Made by a program: the position numbers and the translations under genes. The notes under the pieces were generated by a model, which worked only from the letters and a program-made list of their open reading frames with translations, searched no databases and had not been told where the DNA came from. 64,000 nucleotides of DNA, from assembly GCA_020850575.1 (NCBI GenBank), contig JADZEJ010000002.1:62001-126000 (forward strand), written 5' to 3'. This DNA is from Candidatus Uhrbacteria bacterium (lineage in GTDB: Bacteria > Patescibacteriota > Patescibacteriia > 2-12-FULL-60-25). Numbering within the stretch: position 1 is the stretch's first letter; every line of letters starts with the position of its first letter. Below, piece after piece: positions 7,628 through 15,540 of this stretch.

Positions 7628-8677
7628 ATGGCGACTCTTGAACGACGTATTGTGATTGATACTTTTAGTTTTTTTAAAGTTATATCCATTATTGCTTTTT
7701 TAGCATTCGTTTATCTCATCAGAGATGTAGTAGCTTTGGTCTTTGCAGCATTATTTTTGGCTACTTTGATTCGACCGGCAGTTCTTATCTTAGAACAAAA
7801 TAAAATCCCAAAGGGAGTTACAGTGATCATTATTTATATTTTGTTGATTGGATTTGCTGTTTTGAGTATTGGTTTGGTTTTACCGGTTTTATTGGAGCAG
7901 GGGACGCATTTACTTCAATCCACCGGTGTTGGTTGGCAAAAACTATCAGGAGGTATTGATACCTTGAAAGATTTTACCGTTCGAGTCGGTATGTCTGATA
8001 ATTTTCAGAGTGGTTTACGATCTTTAGAAGGCCAGTTAAGTGGATTTACACAAGGAATCGTTGCAACGGTAGGAGGTGTGATCAGCGGTTTTATTGCTTT
8101 AGCTGTTGTATTGGTCATGGCTTTTTATATGGTGGTTCAAGAAGAAGATGCTCGACGGGCGTTTCATGTTTTTGTACCAGAAACATATCAAGACTTAATA
8201 TCAACGATTTTAGCTCAAGTTCAAGAAAAAATGGGATGGTGGTTGTTGGGTCAGTTAGCCTTATGCGTCATTATCGGTTTTCTTTATTTTATTGGTTTGA
8301 CTGTGCTTGGGTATGAATCGGCTTTAGTTCTTGCGTTATTCGGTGGATTCACTGAATTCGTTCCATATTTAGGACCAATATTAGGTGGTATTCCAATCAT
8401 CATTGTTGGTGCTGCTAGCGGTTCTTGGGTGACTGTCCTTTTAGGAGTAGCAATGCTTGTGTTAATTCAGCAGTTAGAAAACCATATTATTGTACCGAAA
8501 GTGATGCAAAAAGCAGTTGGTCTAAATCCGTTAGTGAGTATTGTAGCGTTATTAGTGGGTGCGAGATTGTTTGGCGTGATCGGTGCGTTATTATCCATTC
8601 CAGTTACAACCACTATTGGAGTTGTTCTTTCGGAATTGTACCGTAGCCATTTTGTTAAAGATAACGTTCCTTCGTAG
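7628..8677 (+). CDS. AI-2E family membrane transporter
   Basis: 349 residues from the ATG at 7628, chosen because the extended -10 box ends just upstream; a longer frame from 7601 overlaps the smpB start. Predicted polytopic inner-membrane protein with about eight helices. Family signatures are the long hydrophilic middle loop after the third helix, FGGFTEFVPYLGPILGGIP near residue 240, and QQLENHIIVPKVMQKAVGLNPL, typical of the AI-2E/YdiK/PerM family. Members are exporters or antiporters of uncertain substrate; quorum-sensing autoinducer transport should not be assumed. Confidence 0.92.
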   Translation: MATLERRIVIDTFSFFKVISIIAFLAFVYLIRDVVALVFAALFLATLIRPAVLILEQNKIPKGVTVIIIYILLIGFAVLSIGLVLPVLLEQGTHLLQSTGVGWQKLSGGIDTLKDFTVRVGMSDNFQSGLRSLEGQLSGFTQGIVATVGGVISGFIALAVVLVMAFYMVVQEEDARRAFHVFVPETYQDLISTILAQVQEKMGWWLLGQLALCVIIGFLYFIGLTVLGYESALVLALFGGFTEFVPYLGPILGGIPIIIVGAASGSWVTVLLGVAMLVLIQQLENHIIVPKVMQKAVGLNPLVSIVALLVGARLFGVIGALLSIPVTTTIGVVLSELYRSHFVKDNVPS

Positions 8678-8695
8678 GAAAAGAATATATATTAT

Positions 8696-9037
8696 ATGCA
8701 AAAAAAATATTGGTTGATTTGTTTTAGCTTGATCGGTGTCAGTATTGGTTTAACGTTTATTTTCATGTGGTTGCGCCGACCGATACCGGTTAAACCGTTT
8801 CAACCTGATGAAGCGCATCAGATATGGGTTACGACAGTGAAGAATACTGTGTTAACGCTCCCATCAGATGCAAAACCAGAACAGATTCAGGAGGTAAGAG
8901 AAAAAGTTAGTGCATTAACCGTACGTTCAGAAGATAAAGAATCACATCTTGCTTTAATTTTAGCATTGATACGTTGGGAGCAAAAAGATGTTCAGGCTTC
9001 AACTCAAGTATTAAACATTGCCGAGCAGATTAAATAA
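8696..9037 (+). CDS. Membrane-anchored protein, unknown
   Basis: 113 residues: one N-terminal membrane helix (residues ~5-25), then a short proline-containing stalk and a helical extracytoplasmic domain of about 80 residues. No recognised family. It starts 18 bases after the AI-2E-type gene and stops 2 bases before the next gene, so it belongs to a run of membrane genes from 7.6 to 12.3 kb. Confidence 0.75.
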   Translation: MQKKYWLICFSLIGVSIGLTFIFMWLRRPIPVKPFQPDEAHQIWVTTVKNTVLTLPSDAKPEQIQEVREKVSALTVRSEDKESHLALILALIRWEQKDVQASTQVLNIAEQIK

Positions 9038-9039
9038 GT

Positions 9040-9744
9040 ATGGATGGAAATTCGGTTTTACCCCAGCAACCAGGCCGTAGTTCAAAGCATACTCGTTCGA
9101 ATATCGGATCAAACGAAATGCGTTTTTGGGTTATTATTTTGGGGATCATTTTTGTTTTGTTCAGTTTGCTTTGTTTTCTTTTCGTGAAAGCTGGTTTCAT
9201 ACAATTTCCCATTTTATCTCGATTTTATACGGAGCCGAAACCAACTCGTATTATAGAAACGCCAAAAAAGACGTTAACAGATTTCAAAAATTTGCTTGAA
9301 ACACGCTTGTTATTAGCACAACTTTCAGCACAAAATTCTGATACTTTACGAATAGCGGTTACTGAAACTGAATTATCTTCCGTTCTACAAGATTCGATAT
9401 ATCAAGCTATATCAGATCAGGGTTCTACTGTGATTGAACGTATCCAAGTTGTAATTTTAAATGATCAAATGGAATTAGTAGCGTTTATTCGTCGGAATGG
9501 AATTAGAGTTCATTTACTTATTCGTTTTAGACCAATTGTAGATCGCTCTTTGCTTACATTTGAACCAACGTATTTTCAACTTGGAGATGTACCTTTACCG
9601 GTATCGATCGCTCAAAAATTTATCGCTTTGATTTTTTCTCGAGATTTTGGTACTTGGGATATTCACTCAGAACTATTTCGTGTAGATGAGGTTGAACTAC
9701 ATGAAGGAACGATTGTGATTGTCTTACGAAGAACTTCACGTTAA
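9040..9744 (+). CDS. Single-pass membrane protein with extracytoplasmic domain
   Basis: 234 residues. A basic, polar N-terminus of ~27 residues precedes one hydrophobic helix (residues ~28-55), then a ~170-residue alpha/beta domain. Segments such as LRIAVTETELSSVLQ and the strand-rich part after residue 135 recall LmeA/DUF2993-like lipid-binding domains, but this is weak. Likely co-transcribed with the genes on either side. No Shine-Dalgarno sequence. Confidence 0.75.
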   Translation: MDGNSVLPQQPGRSSKHTRSNIGSNEMRFWVIILGIIFVLFSLLCFLFVKAGFIQFPILSRFYTEPKPTRIIETPKKTLTDFKNLLETRLLLAQLSAQNSDTLRIAVTETELSSVLQDSIYQAISDQGSTVIERIQVVILNDQMELVAFIRRNGIRVHLLIRFRPIVDRSLLTFEPTYFQLGDVPLPVSIAQKFIALIFSRDFGTWDIHSELFRVDEVELHEGTIVIVLRRTSR

Positions 9745-9754
9745 ACTTCAATAC

Positions 9755-10516
9755 ATGTTGCTCATCCTGCGTTTATTGCCATTTGTGACAGCTTTGACGA
9801 CTGGTGTGCTCTTTTGGATTCAACGTAAAGAGCCAGCTTTATATCCTTGGATATGCGGGATTTCGATTTTATTGTTTTGTTTTTCGGTCGCAGGTATTGT
9901 GTGGGGGCGCATGACTTTGGTGGATATTTTTGAAAAAATAGTTTTACCTTTTTTATTACAGATTTCATTGGTTTTTGGTCTTGTTTTAGTGGAAACTACT
10001 ATTTCACTTTGGATCGTTATTATTAGTTCTTTTGTGGGCATGGCTTTGTCGCTTGAATTACTCTATTTGTATTGTTTTGAGCGAGAACGATACCCGGTCA
10101 ACGGATTATCTCGATTAAACATTGCTTTGGTTCCCATCATTGCGTGGTATACGGTATCAACTTCTGTCGGACTATTAAATTTTTTACATTTTCCTCATTT
10201 TATTTATGTTTTTATAAACGGCATCTTGGGTATGATATTGTATCGCACGACGGGACATCCGGGCGCTACACCTTCGCAAAATAGGATATGGATGGGAATA
10301 GGCTTATTAATAGGTTTGCATGTTGGTTGGATTGGTTTGCATTTGCCTTTGAGTATGCCGATGCAAGGAGTGATTGCGGCGGTGTTATTAAGTGGCGGAT
10401 TACGTATGAGGCGCTATGTATACAATCCAAAACCATCCAGACGAATTGCGTTGTTTGAAGGTACTGCTATTTTTGTTTTATTCACGGTCGCTATTTTAAC
10501 AGCGAAATGGTTGTAA
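9755..10516 (+). CDS. Polytopic membrane protein, unknown
   Basis: About 253 residues from the ATG at 9755, the first after the preceding stop; an upstream TTG would overlap the previous gene. Almost entirely hydrophobic, with about eight membrane helices and short loops. No recognised motif. Its last codons overlap a possible start of the following HtrA-like gene, so translation may be coupled. Confidence 0.75.
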   Translation: MLLILRLLPFVTALTTGVLFWIQRKEPALYPWICGISILLFCFSVAGIVWGRMTLVDIFEKIVLPFLLQISLVFGLVLVETTISLWIVIISSFVGMALSLELLYLYCFERERYPVNGLSRLNIALVPIIAWYTVSTSVGLLNFLHFPHFIYVFINGILGMILYRTTGHPGATPSQNRIWMGIGLLIGLHVGWIGLHLPLSMPMQGVIAAVLLSGGLRMRRYVYNPKPSRRIALFEGTAIFVLFTVAILTAKWL

Positions 10517-10521
10517 AGATT

Positions 10522-11691
10522 ATGAAACAAACAATTACATTTTTACTTTTTTCGGCTCTATGCGGCTCGTTAGCTGGGGCCGCAGCTGGATTTGCTGCAT
10601 CTTCTTTTTCGATTAGAACATCACAACCTGTTGAATGGAATCAGGTGGCTTCATCTACACCACCAATTCATACAACCACAACGAGTTCAACGCTGCCGAG
10701 CCTTTCTTTGATCCCGGTCGAACGTCGTGCCATCGTGCCGCTTTTACCACCTGAATTTGCGAAGAGAGGTTCGAGTCCATCAGTAGCTTTATATCGTAAA
10801 CCAGTTGGTAACTTGATTGATGATCGTGTTTTGACGCAAGACAAATTATTGGGTCAAGCTGTGGCTTTAACTACTGATGGTTGGCTTGTTACAACCGCCT
10901 CTGCCGTTCAAAATGTGAAATTATCAGAAATAACAGTTTGGCGTGGAGGAGTTTCCGGTTCTATCGAGAAGGGGATTATTGATCATCTTTCTCAAACGGT
11001 TTTTTTGAAAACGACTTTAAGAGGCTTACCTGCTGCAGCATTCGCACGTATTCAAGATTTGGTACCTGGAGCGGCCATGTGGGTTGAATCAGATCTTGAA
11101 ACATTTGAACCCCAAGTCGTGACAGGACTCATGGGTCGTAGTACGCATACTGACATGACTTCGAGTGAATTTGCATCTCGTCGTTTATTATTAAATGGAC
11201 CGAGTAGATTTGCACCGGGTACTCCAATTTGGGATCCGAACGGTTCTTTGGTTGCGCTTATGGAAACAAATACCGAAGGATTGATTCAGGCGATTCCGGT
11301 TGTAGCGGTCGCCGCATCATTTAATAGTTTGTTATTAGAAGGTGAGATTCATCATGCGTTATTAGGTGTTCATGCAATGGACTTATCCGTAAGTCGAATT
11401 CATGGAGACCGTATGGCTCTTCCTTCGGCAGGTGCATATATTAGAGATGATAAAAAGACAAGTAAATTAGGGATTGTAAAAGATTCTCCTGCAGCAAAAG
11501 CGAAATTGAAAACCGGCGACGTGATTGTTCGTGTTGATCGTGATATCCTAGATGGGACTGCTGATCTTGGTGAAGTATTGTCAGAATATAAACCAGGTTC
11601 ATCGGTAACCTTGCGCGTATTGCGTGGGACCCAAGATTTAGATATTTCCTTGGTTTTAGGAAATGTCGTGACCTCTGAAATTCTTAAATAG
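10522..11691 (+). CDS. HtrA/DegP-like protein with PDZ domain, apparently protease-dead
   Basis: About 389 residues; an in-frame ATG at 10507 overlaps the previous stop. Signal anchor (residues ~5-28), a Thr/Ser-rich linker, a trypsin-like domain and a PDZ domain (LGIVKDSPAAKAKLKTGDVIVRVD). The fold landmarks of S1C proteases are recognisable, but catalytic positions are replaced: VTTASAV stands where VTNAHVV carries His, LSQTVFLK replaces the Asp-containing DLAVLK, and FAPGTPIWDPNG replaces GNSGGP with the nucleophilic Ser. It probably works as a chaperone-like or peptide-binding protein outside the membrane rather than as a protease. The family assignment is fairly sure; the loss of activity is inferred. 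Confidence 0.8.
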   Translation: MKQTITFLLFSALCGSLAGAAAGFAASSFSIRTSQPVEWNQVASSTPPIHTTTTSSTLPSLSLIPVERRAIVPLLPPEFAKRGSSPSVALYRKPVGNLIDDRVLTQDKLLGQAVALTTDGWLVTTASAVQNVKLSEITVWRGGVSGSIEKGIIDHLSQTVFLKTTLRGLPAAAFARIQDLVPGAAMWVESDLETFEPQVVTGLMGRSTHTDMTSSEFASRRLLLNGPSRFAPGTPIWDPNGSLVALMETNTEGLIQAIPVVAVAASFNSLLLEGEIHHALLGVHAMDLSVSRIHGDRMALPSAGAYIRDDKKTSKLGIVKDSPAAKAKLKTGDVIVRVDRDILDGTADLGEVLSEYKPGSSVTLRVLRGTQDLDISLVLGNVVTSEILK

Positions 11692-11694
11692 TGT

Positions 11695-12300
11695 ATGGCA
11701 ACGCAACATTATCTCCGTTTATTTTTTTACTCTTGGAAGTTGGTTGTTGGTACGACCCTTTTAGGGGGTTTATTAGCACTTGGAGTCTCACTTCTTCAAC
11801 CATTGCGATATTCAAGTGTTGAACGTATTTTGATCACACAGACTAATGCTGCCGGCTTGGATCCGTATACAGCTTTGAAGTCAACTGAACGTATTGCGCA
11901 AAATTTATCCGAATTGATTTATACATCGAGTTTTTTTAATGCAGTCATGGCTAAATCTCAAATTGATCCAAGCTATTTTCCATTTGATGAAGCAGCAAAA
12001 CGACGAAAGTGGCGCGATACGATTTCGACCGAGGTTTCAGCCGGAACAGGGATTATGGCGATTACCGCTTATCATACTAGTCGTGATAAAGCTATTGAAC
12101 TTTCAATTCGAACTGCTCAAGAATTAGTTAATATTACGCCAAATTACTTTGGTTATGCGGTTCGGGTTCAGATCATAGATGATCCTTTATCATCTAGTTT
12201 TTATGCGAAACCTGATTTTCTAAAAAATACAATTTTGGGCTTGATTGCGGGCTTTTTATTAGGAACGGCTTGGGCTTTAGGAAAACAAAGATATTCTTGA
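11695..12300 (+). CDS. Wzz-like polysaccharide co-polymerase
   Basis: 201 residues with membrane helices at both ends (residues ~15-35 and ~178-195) around a periplasm-facing helical domain, the typical topology of Wzz/chain-length determinant proteins. The end of the loop, VQIIDDPLSSSFYAKPDFLKN, resembles the usual Pro-rich motif before the second helix. No kinase domain is attached. It suggests surface polysaccharide of controlled length, although no glycan cluster is present here. It is last in the membrane-gene run and follows the HtrA-like gene by 3 bases. Confidence 0.8.
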   Translation: MATQHYLRLFFYSWKLVVGTTLLGGLLALGVSLLQPLRYSSVERILITQTNAAGLDPYTALKSTERIAQNLSELIYTSSFFNAVMAKSQIDPSYFPFDEAAKRRKWRDTISTEVSAGTGIMAITAYHTSRDKAIELSIRTAQELVNITPNYFGYAVRVQIIDDPLSSSFYAKPDFLKNTILGLIAGFLLGTAWALGKQRYS

Positions 12301-12838
12301 TTTGTTAGTTTTTATCAATTTTGGTATTTGGTTTAAATAGTGATTTATCCACTCGATTTTGTATACCGTGCATAGCAAGGACAGGTTTTTTATAGATGAC
12401 CATTTTTTATGTAAAAAGCTTTGTGTAGGGGTTGACAAAATATCGTTTTTGTGATTTATTACAGTATTCTTTACCCTTTATAAGAAAGAAGTAAAAGGAA
12501 AGTGTATTAGTGTGCCTTGACAAAAAGCTCATAATTTGCTATAGTGCTTTGTTAAGTTAAGAAAATACCTTTTTATTTATCGGGGATTCGAGCTGTTCCA
12601 TTGTTTGGAAGTATTCCTCCTCTCCCAAGCATATGGGACGGCTCGAGGGCCTGAATGTTCTCGCTCTCATCGTTCTGTTACAACCACACCTAAAAAGGAG
12701 TTACGCAGACCAGATAACCGTTTCAAGCCACAGTTTCATAGATTGTGGAGCTCGAGCCCAACTGTACGTTGCGGCTCGCCGAAGCGGGTCGCGTGTAACC
12801 CCAACGCAATACAACGTTTCAAAGAAAGTAAGGTTCAC
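12301..12838 (+). promoter_or_regulatory. 538-base non-coding region: tandem promoters and long structured leader
   Basis: The left half is AT-rich. Two promoters are visible: TTGACA 12432-12437 with TTTATT 12455-12460, and TTGACA 12517-12522 with TATAGT 12540-12545, both with 17-base spacers. The second predicts a start near 12552 and a leader of about 287 bases. Base composition switches abruptly to GC-rich near 12640. The leader contains several possible stems, such as TCGAGC near 12590 with GCTCGA near 12642, and CGAGCC near 12752 with GGCTCG near 12774. The frame happens to be open through the leader, but I see no start with a ribosome-binding site before 12839. Confidence 0.7.
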
Positions 12839-14122
12839 ATGATCAAGTCCACCAAGTTCAAGTTCGTTATCATCGTCGTTTCGTTCGTTTTCGCTCTCGT
12901 CGGCTTCGCCGGCAGCACGAAGGCGGCCGACCCCGATCCCTGTGATTCGTTGCAAGTTTCTTTCGATGCTTGTAAGTCCGATGCGGGCAAGGATTGCAAG
13001 GACATCGGCGATAGGGTGACCGCATGCATCTCGAAAGCGACGACGTGCGTGGCAGACCTCAGTGCGGCCATGGCGGCCGACCCCAAGTGCCAGAAGGCCG
13101 TCGACGACCGTAGGAAGGATTCCGAGAAGGTGGTCGCCCCTAAGAAGGTGACCCCGCTCGTCTGTGACGCTCCGGCGATGAAGAAGAGCAAGGGCTTCGG
13201 CTGCGAGTGTCCCGCGAACCTGTTTCCAGTCAGCGTTTGGGGCAAGCCGGGACACGTGTCCTGCGCGAGCCCCAAGGATCTGACGGCAGAGGTCGTGAAG
13301 ATCCAGAGGGAAATGAGCTTGCTCAACAAGAGGCAGCTCACCTCTGCGGAACGCGGAGAGCTCAAGACCTACGAGGAAAGGCTCTCGCAGTTTTATGTCG
13401 TCAGTCCCAAGACTGGCGACAGTATGTTGCCTAACTACGCCAAGCTCTTCGGTGAGTGGGAGATTTTCAAGGCTGCTTTTGATCCTTGGCAGCAGGGGAT
13501 CAATCAGCGAATCTCTCGCCTCGAAGGGCGAATGGACGCTACCGAGGCAAAACTCGGCGAACTCGATGGGCGCGTCGATGCCCTCGAGAAGCGTGGTAAG
13601 GGCGTGTTCGTCAGGCCTACCCTGGGCGGTGAGCTCATCTTTCGTAAGGGAGGTGATACGGTCATCTCGGGTCCGCAGGCGGGCGCCGGTCTCTACGCGC
13701 CCATCGGAGAGTCGACCCTGTGGTTCGTCCGCGGTGGGATCGGCTACGGGCGTTCGAGCGGTCTCGGTAGCATCGGGATCGGTCGGGCTGGTACCGGCTT
13801 TGACTTCGCGTTCAGCGAGGTGGTCACGCTTGGTCCGGAGTTGTACTTCCGGTTCATCGGGCGGTACGACTCGCTCAACGCCAAGGACGGAGCGACTCTG
13901 GTTAAGGGCGGATACGGCGGTCTCGGCATTGGTGTCGCGGCGAACTTCCACGTTCGCTTCAACGACATCGTCGGTCTCGGCCTCCACGCCGGACTCGAGG
14001 GTCAGAATAATGAGTGGGCGACCTGCACGACCTCCAAGTCTTGCTACAAGCAGGAGTCTGGTGTTGGTGGTTCCTTCGGGGCCAACCTGACCTTCAGCTT
14101 CGGCGCCCCTCCTCTCCGCTGA
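12839..14122 (+). CDS. Secreted Cys-rich, coiled-coil and beta-barrel protein of foreign composition
   Basis: 427 residues from the ATG at 12839, which follows AAGG (12830-12833) at good spacing. A signal peptide spans residues 1-29 (cleavage after STKA). Residues ~31-140 are Cys-rich with Lys/Asp, ~220-254 form a short coiled coil (ISRLEGRMDATEAKLGELDG), and ~256-427 show alternating hydrophobic/polar strands with Gly/Tyr/Phe, as in an eight-strand outer-membrane beta-barrel. Codons end overwhelmingly in C or G, unlike neighbouring core genes. Patescibacteria are not thought to have an outer membrane, so the location of the barrel is a puzzle: it may act in the organism's own envelope or in that of a diderm partner. 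No enzyme motif is present. It is the first gene of the foreign-looking island. Confidence 0.85.
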   Translation: MIKSTKFKFVIIVVSFVFALVGFAGSTKAADPDPCDSLQVSFDACKSDAGKDCKDIGDRVTACISKATTCVADLSAAMAADPKCQKAVDDRRKDSEKVVAPKKVTPLVCDAPAMKKSKGFGCECPANLFPVSVWGKPGHVSCASPKDLTAEVVKIQREMSLLNKRQLTSAERGELKTYEERLSQFYVVSPKTGDSMLPNYAKLFGEWEIFKAAFDPWQQGINQRISRLEGRMDATEAKLGELDGRVDALEKRGKGVFVRPTLGGELIFRKGGDTVISGPQAGAGLYAPIGESTLWFVRGGIGYGRSSGLGSIGIGRAGTGFDFAFSEVVTLGPELYFRFIGRYDSLNAKDGATLVKGGYGGLGIGVAANFHVRFNDIVGLGLHAGLEGQNNEWATCTTSKSCYKQESGVGGSFGANLTFSFGAPPLR

Positions 14123-14197
14123 GCAATCAGCATACCTTCGCAGTAAGGTGCAAACGTTAACCGGGAAAGGCTTCTGCACCTTTCCTATCTACCTTCC

Positions 14198-14225
14198 GTC
14201 GACTTTGAAAACTCTCAAAGTCGAC
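14198..14225. other. Strong hairpin after the beta-barrel gene
   Basis: GTCGACTTTGA (14198-14208) and TCAAAGTCGAC (14215-14225) form an 11-bp perfect stem with a 6-base loop but no following T-run. A second hairpin (AAGGTGCA near 14144 with TGCACCTT near 14175) lies upstream. They may protect the 3' end of the mRNA or act as a weak terminator. Confidence 0.6.
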
Positions 14226-14301
14226 TGGATTCTCTAGTGAAGATCAAAAGATCTAGATGTTCACTGAAGCATTCCATGAAAGAAAAGTGTAAATAAAGCT
14301 C

Positions 14302-14330
14302 TTGACAAAAACTAAAATATTAGCTATATT
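14302..14330 (+). promoter_or_regulatory. Promoter of the first Gly/Ser-linker lipoprotein gene
   Basis: TTGACA 14302-14307, 17-base spacer, TATATT 14325-14330. The predicted leader is about 135 bases and contains a stem GCTCGTCGG / CCGATGAGC (about 14389-14447) before the ribosome-binding site GAGG. Confidence 0.8.
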
Positions 14331-14471
14331 ACACAGTCACGATGAGAAGCTTCCTTACTAGATTTCATTGAAATCCAGTGAGGTAGCCGCTCGTCGGTGA
14401 ATCGGAGTTTGACACATGGTGTGTCTTCGCCGATGAGCACATTCCCAAACCATTCCCCCAAGAGGTTTATC

Positions 14472-15344
14472 ATGAACAAGATTTCTTTCCTCTCCATTGT
14501 TTCGTTCGTGTTCGTCGCCCTCTCTACCGCCGCATGCGTCGGTGGACCCGAGGACGGAAATGAGGTCGCGGCCGCCAGTGTGGTGGGTGCGGCCGGTTCC
14601 GGTGGCTCGTCCGCCGGCGGCACGGGCGGGATCGGCGGTAGCGTCGATCCCTGCAAGAGCCTCGTCTGTAATGCGGGTGAGACTTGCTCCGTCGGCAGCG
14701 ACGGCAAGGCTAAGTGCATGAGCACCAACTTGTGCGACAAGGTGTCGTGCGATCCCGGCGAGACCTGCAAGGTCGAGTCGGGTAAGGCTAAGTGCGTCGA
14801 CAATGGCGCGGCCGGTTCCGGTGGCTCGTCCGCCGGCGGCACGGGCGGGATCGGCGGTTCGGCTGGCTCCGGCGGTTCGGCTGGTAGCGGCGGCACCCCC
14901 AACGCGTGCAACACGCACAACTGCGGTGCGAACCAGCACTGCGAGCTCAACGAGCAGGGCACTGCGGTTTGCCTCGATGACGCGGTCCAGCAGATCGACG
15001 TCGTGATGGCCAACGGATGCCGCGCAGTTCTGTTCGACAACCTCGGAAGCGAGGTCTCCAACAGCTCGAACGGGCTCGACGTGCACAAGGCGGTCAACGC
15101 CGGCTGGGCTGGGTGGGCCATGCTCACGCAGCAATGCTCTGGCCAGCCCTACAAGAGCGACTGGAGCCCTGTCGGAGCGCTTGCTTCCTCGACCAACGCG
15201 TTCACCTCCATCAAGGTTAACGGTGTCGAAGTCAAGGCGCACGCGCTCATCTGCGAGGACAAGTACGGTGATCCTGGCGGCTTGAAGGGCTGGAAGAAGA
15301 TCGCCGTCCCGATGTCGGGCAGCCAGTGGGACAAGTGCCCCTGA
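14472..15344 (+). CDS. Lipoprotein with Gly/Ser linkers and Cys-rich modules (myxobacterial type)
   Basis: 290 residues from the ATG at 14472, placed by the upstream AAGAGG and the signal peptide that follows. Lipoprotein signal: MNKISFLSIVSFVFVALSTAAC, with lipobox STAAC (Cys at ~22), then VGGPEDGN. Two Gly/Ser/Ala linkers separate three small Cys modules of the form C-x4-C-x2-G-x2-C (PCKSLVCNAGETC, CDKVSCDPGETC, CNTHNCGANQHC). A ~130-residue C-terminal domain with four Cys ends in DKCP. The two linkers include identical 51-bp DNA repeats. Base composition is strikingly GC-rich. Such architecture is common in Myxococcota secreted lipoproteins. The C-terminal domain is homologous to the next gene's. 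The function is probably adhesive or binding, but unknown. Confidence 0.88.
   Translation: MNKISFLSIVSFVFVALSTAACVGGPEDGNEVAAASVVGAAGSGGSSAGGTGGIGGSVDPCKSLVCNAGETCSVGSDGKAKCMSTNLCDKVSCDPGETCKVESGKAKCVDNGAAGSGGSSAGGTGGIGGSAGSGGSAGSGGTPNACNTHNCGANQHCELNEQGTAVCLDDAVQQIDVVMANGCRAVLFDNLGSEVSNSSNGLDVHKAVNAGWAGWAMLTQQCSGQPYKSDWSPVGALASSTNAFTSIKVNGVEVKAHALICEDKYGDPGGLKGWKKIAVPMSGSQWDKCP
14589..14639. repeat. 51-bp direct repeat, copy 1 (linker)
   Basis: Identical to 14808-14858 at an offset of 219 bases (73 codons). It encodes the AAGSGGSSAGGTGGIGG linker. Confidence 0.9.
14808..14858. repeat. 51-bp direct repeat, copy 2 (linker)
   Basis: Exact second copy of the linker-coding repeat; marks duplication of the linker as a unit within the lipoprotein gene. 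Confidence 0.9.
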
Positions 15345-15429
15345 GCGTCGTCGCGTCAACGTGAGTCACAAGCTCCTTCATCATATGACCGTGTGATGTC
15401 GTACAACTCCCTCGAGGCCGGTCAGCCTC

Positions 15430-15466
15430 ACGACACCCAATGCAATATTGCAGAGGGTGTCGTTTT
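15430..15466 (+). terminator. Terminator after the first lipoprotein gene
   Basis: ACGACACCC (15430-15438) pairs with GGGTGTCGT (15455-15463), followed by T residues. The loop holds the small palindrome TGCAATATTGCA. Confidence 0.8.
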
Positions 15467-15482
15467 CATTTGAAGAATTTTA

Positions 15483-15511
15483 TTGACAAATCCACTTTTT
15501 TTACGTACATC
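15483..15511 (+). promoter_or_regulatory. Promoter of the second lipoprotein gene
   Basis: TTGACA 15483-15488, 17-base spacer, TACATC 15506-15511; predicted leader of about 23 bases. Confidence 0.7.
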
Positions 15512-15540
15512 TGAAGAACTTTTCCAGAAAGGAAATGTTC

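Noticed and set aside
12605-12838. In-frame upstream extension of the beta-barrel gene
   Set aside because: It has no start with a ribosome-binding site, and a typical signal peptide begins at 12839 right after AAGG.
12701-14179. 492-residue minus-strand frame
   Set aside because: Long antisense frames are expected opposite GC-rich genes with strong third-position bias. The plus-strand gene has a signal peptide, ribosome-binding site and promoter; this frame has none and an unnatural Arg/Glu-rich composition.
14358-15359. 333-residue minus-strand frame opposite the lipoprotein gene
   Set aside because: Same GC-rich antisense effect; low-complexity composition mirrors the Gly/Ser linkers.
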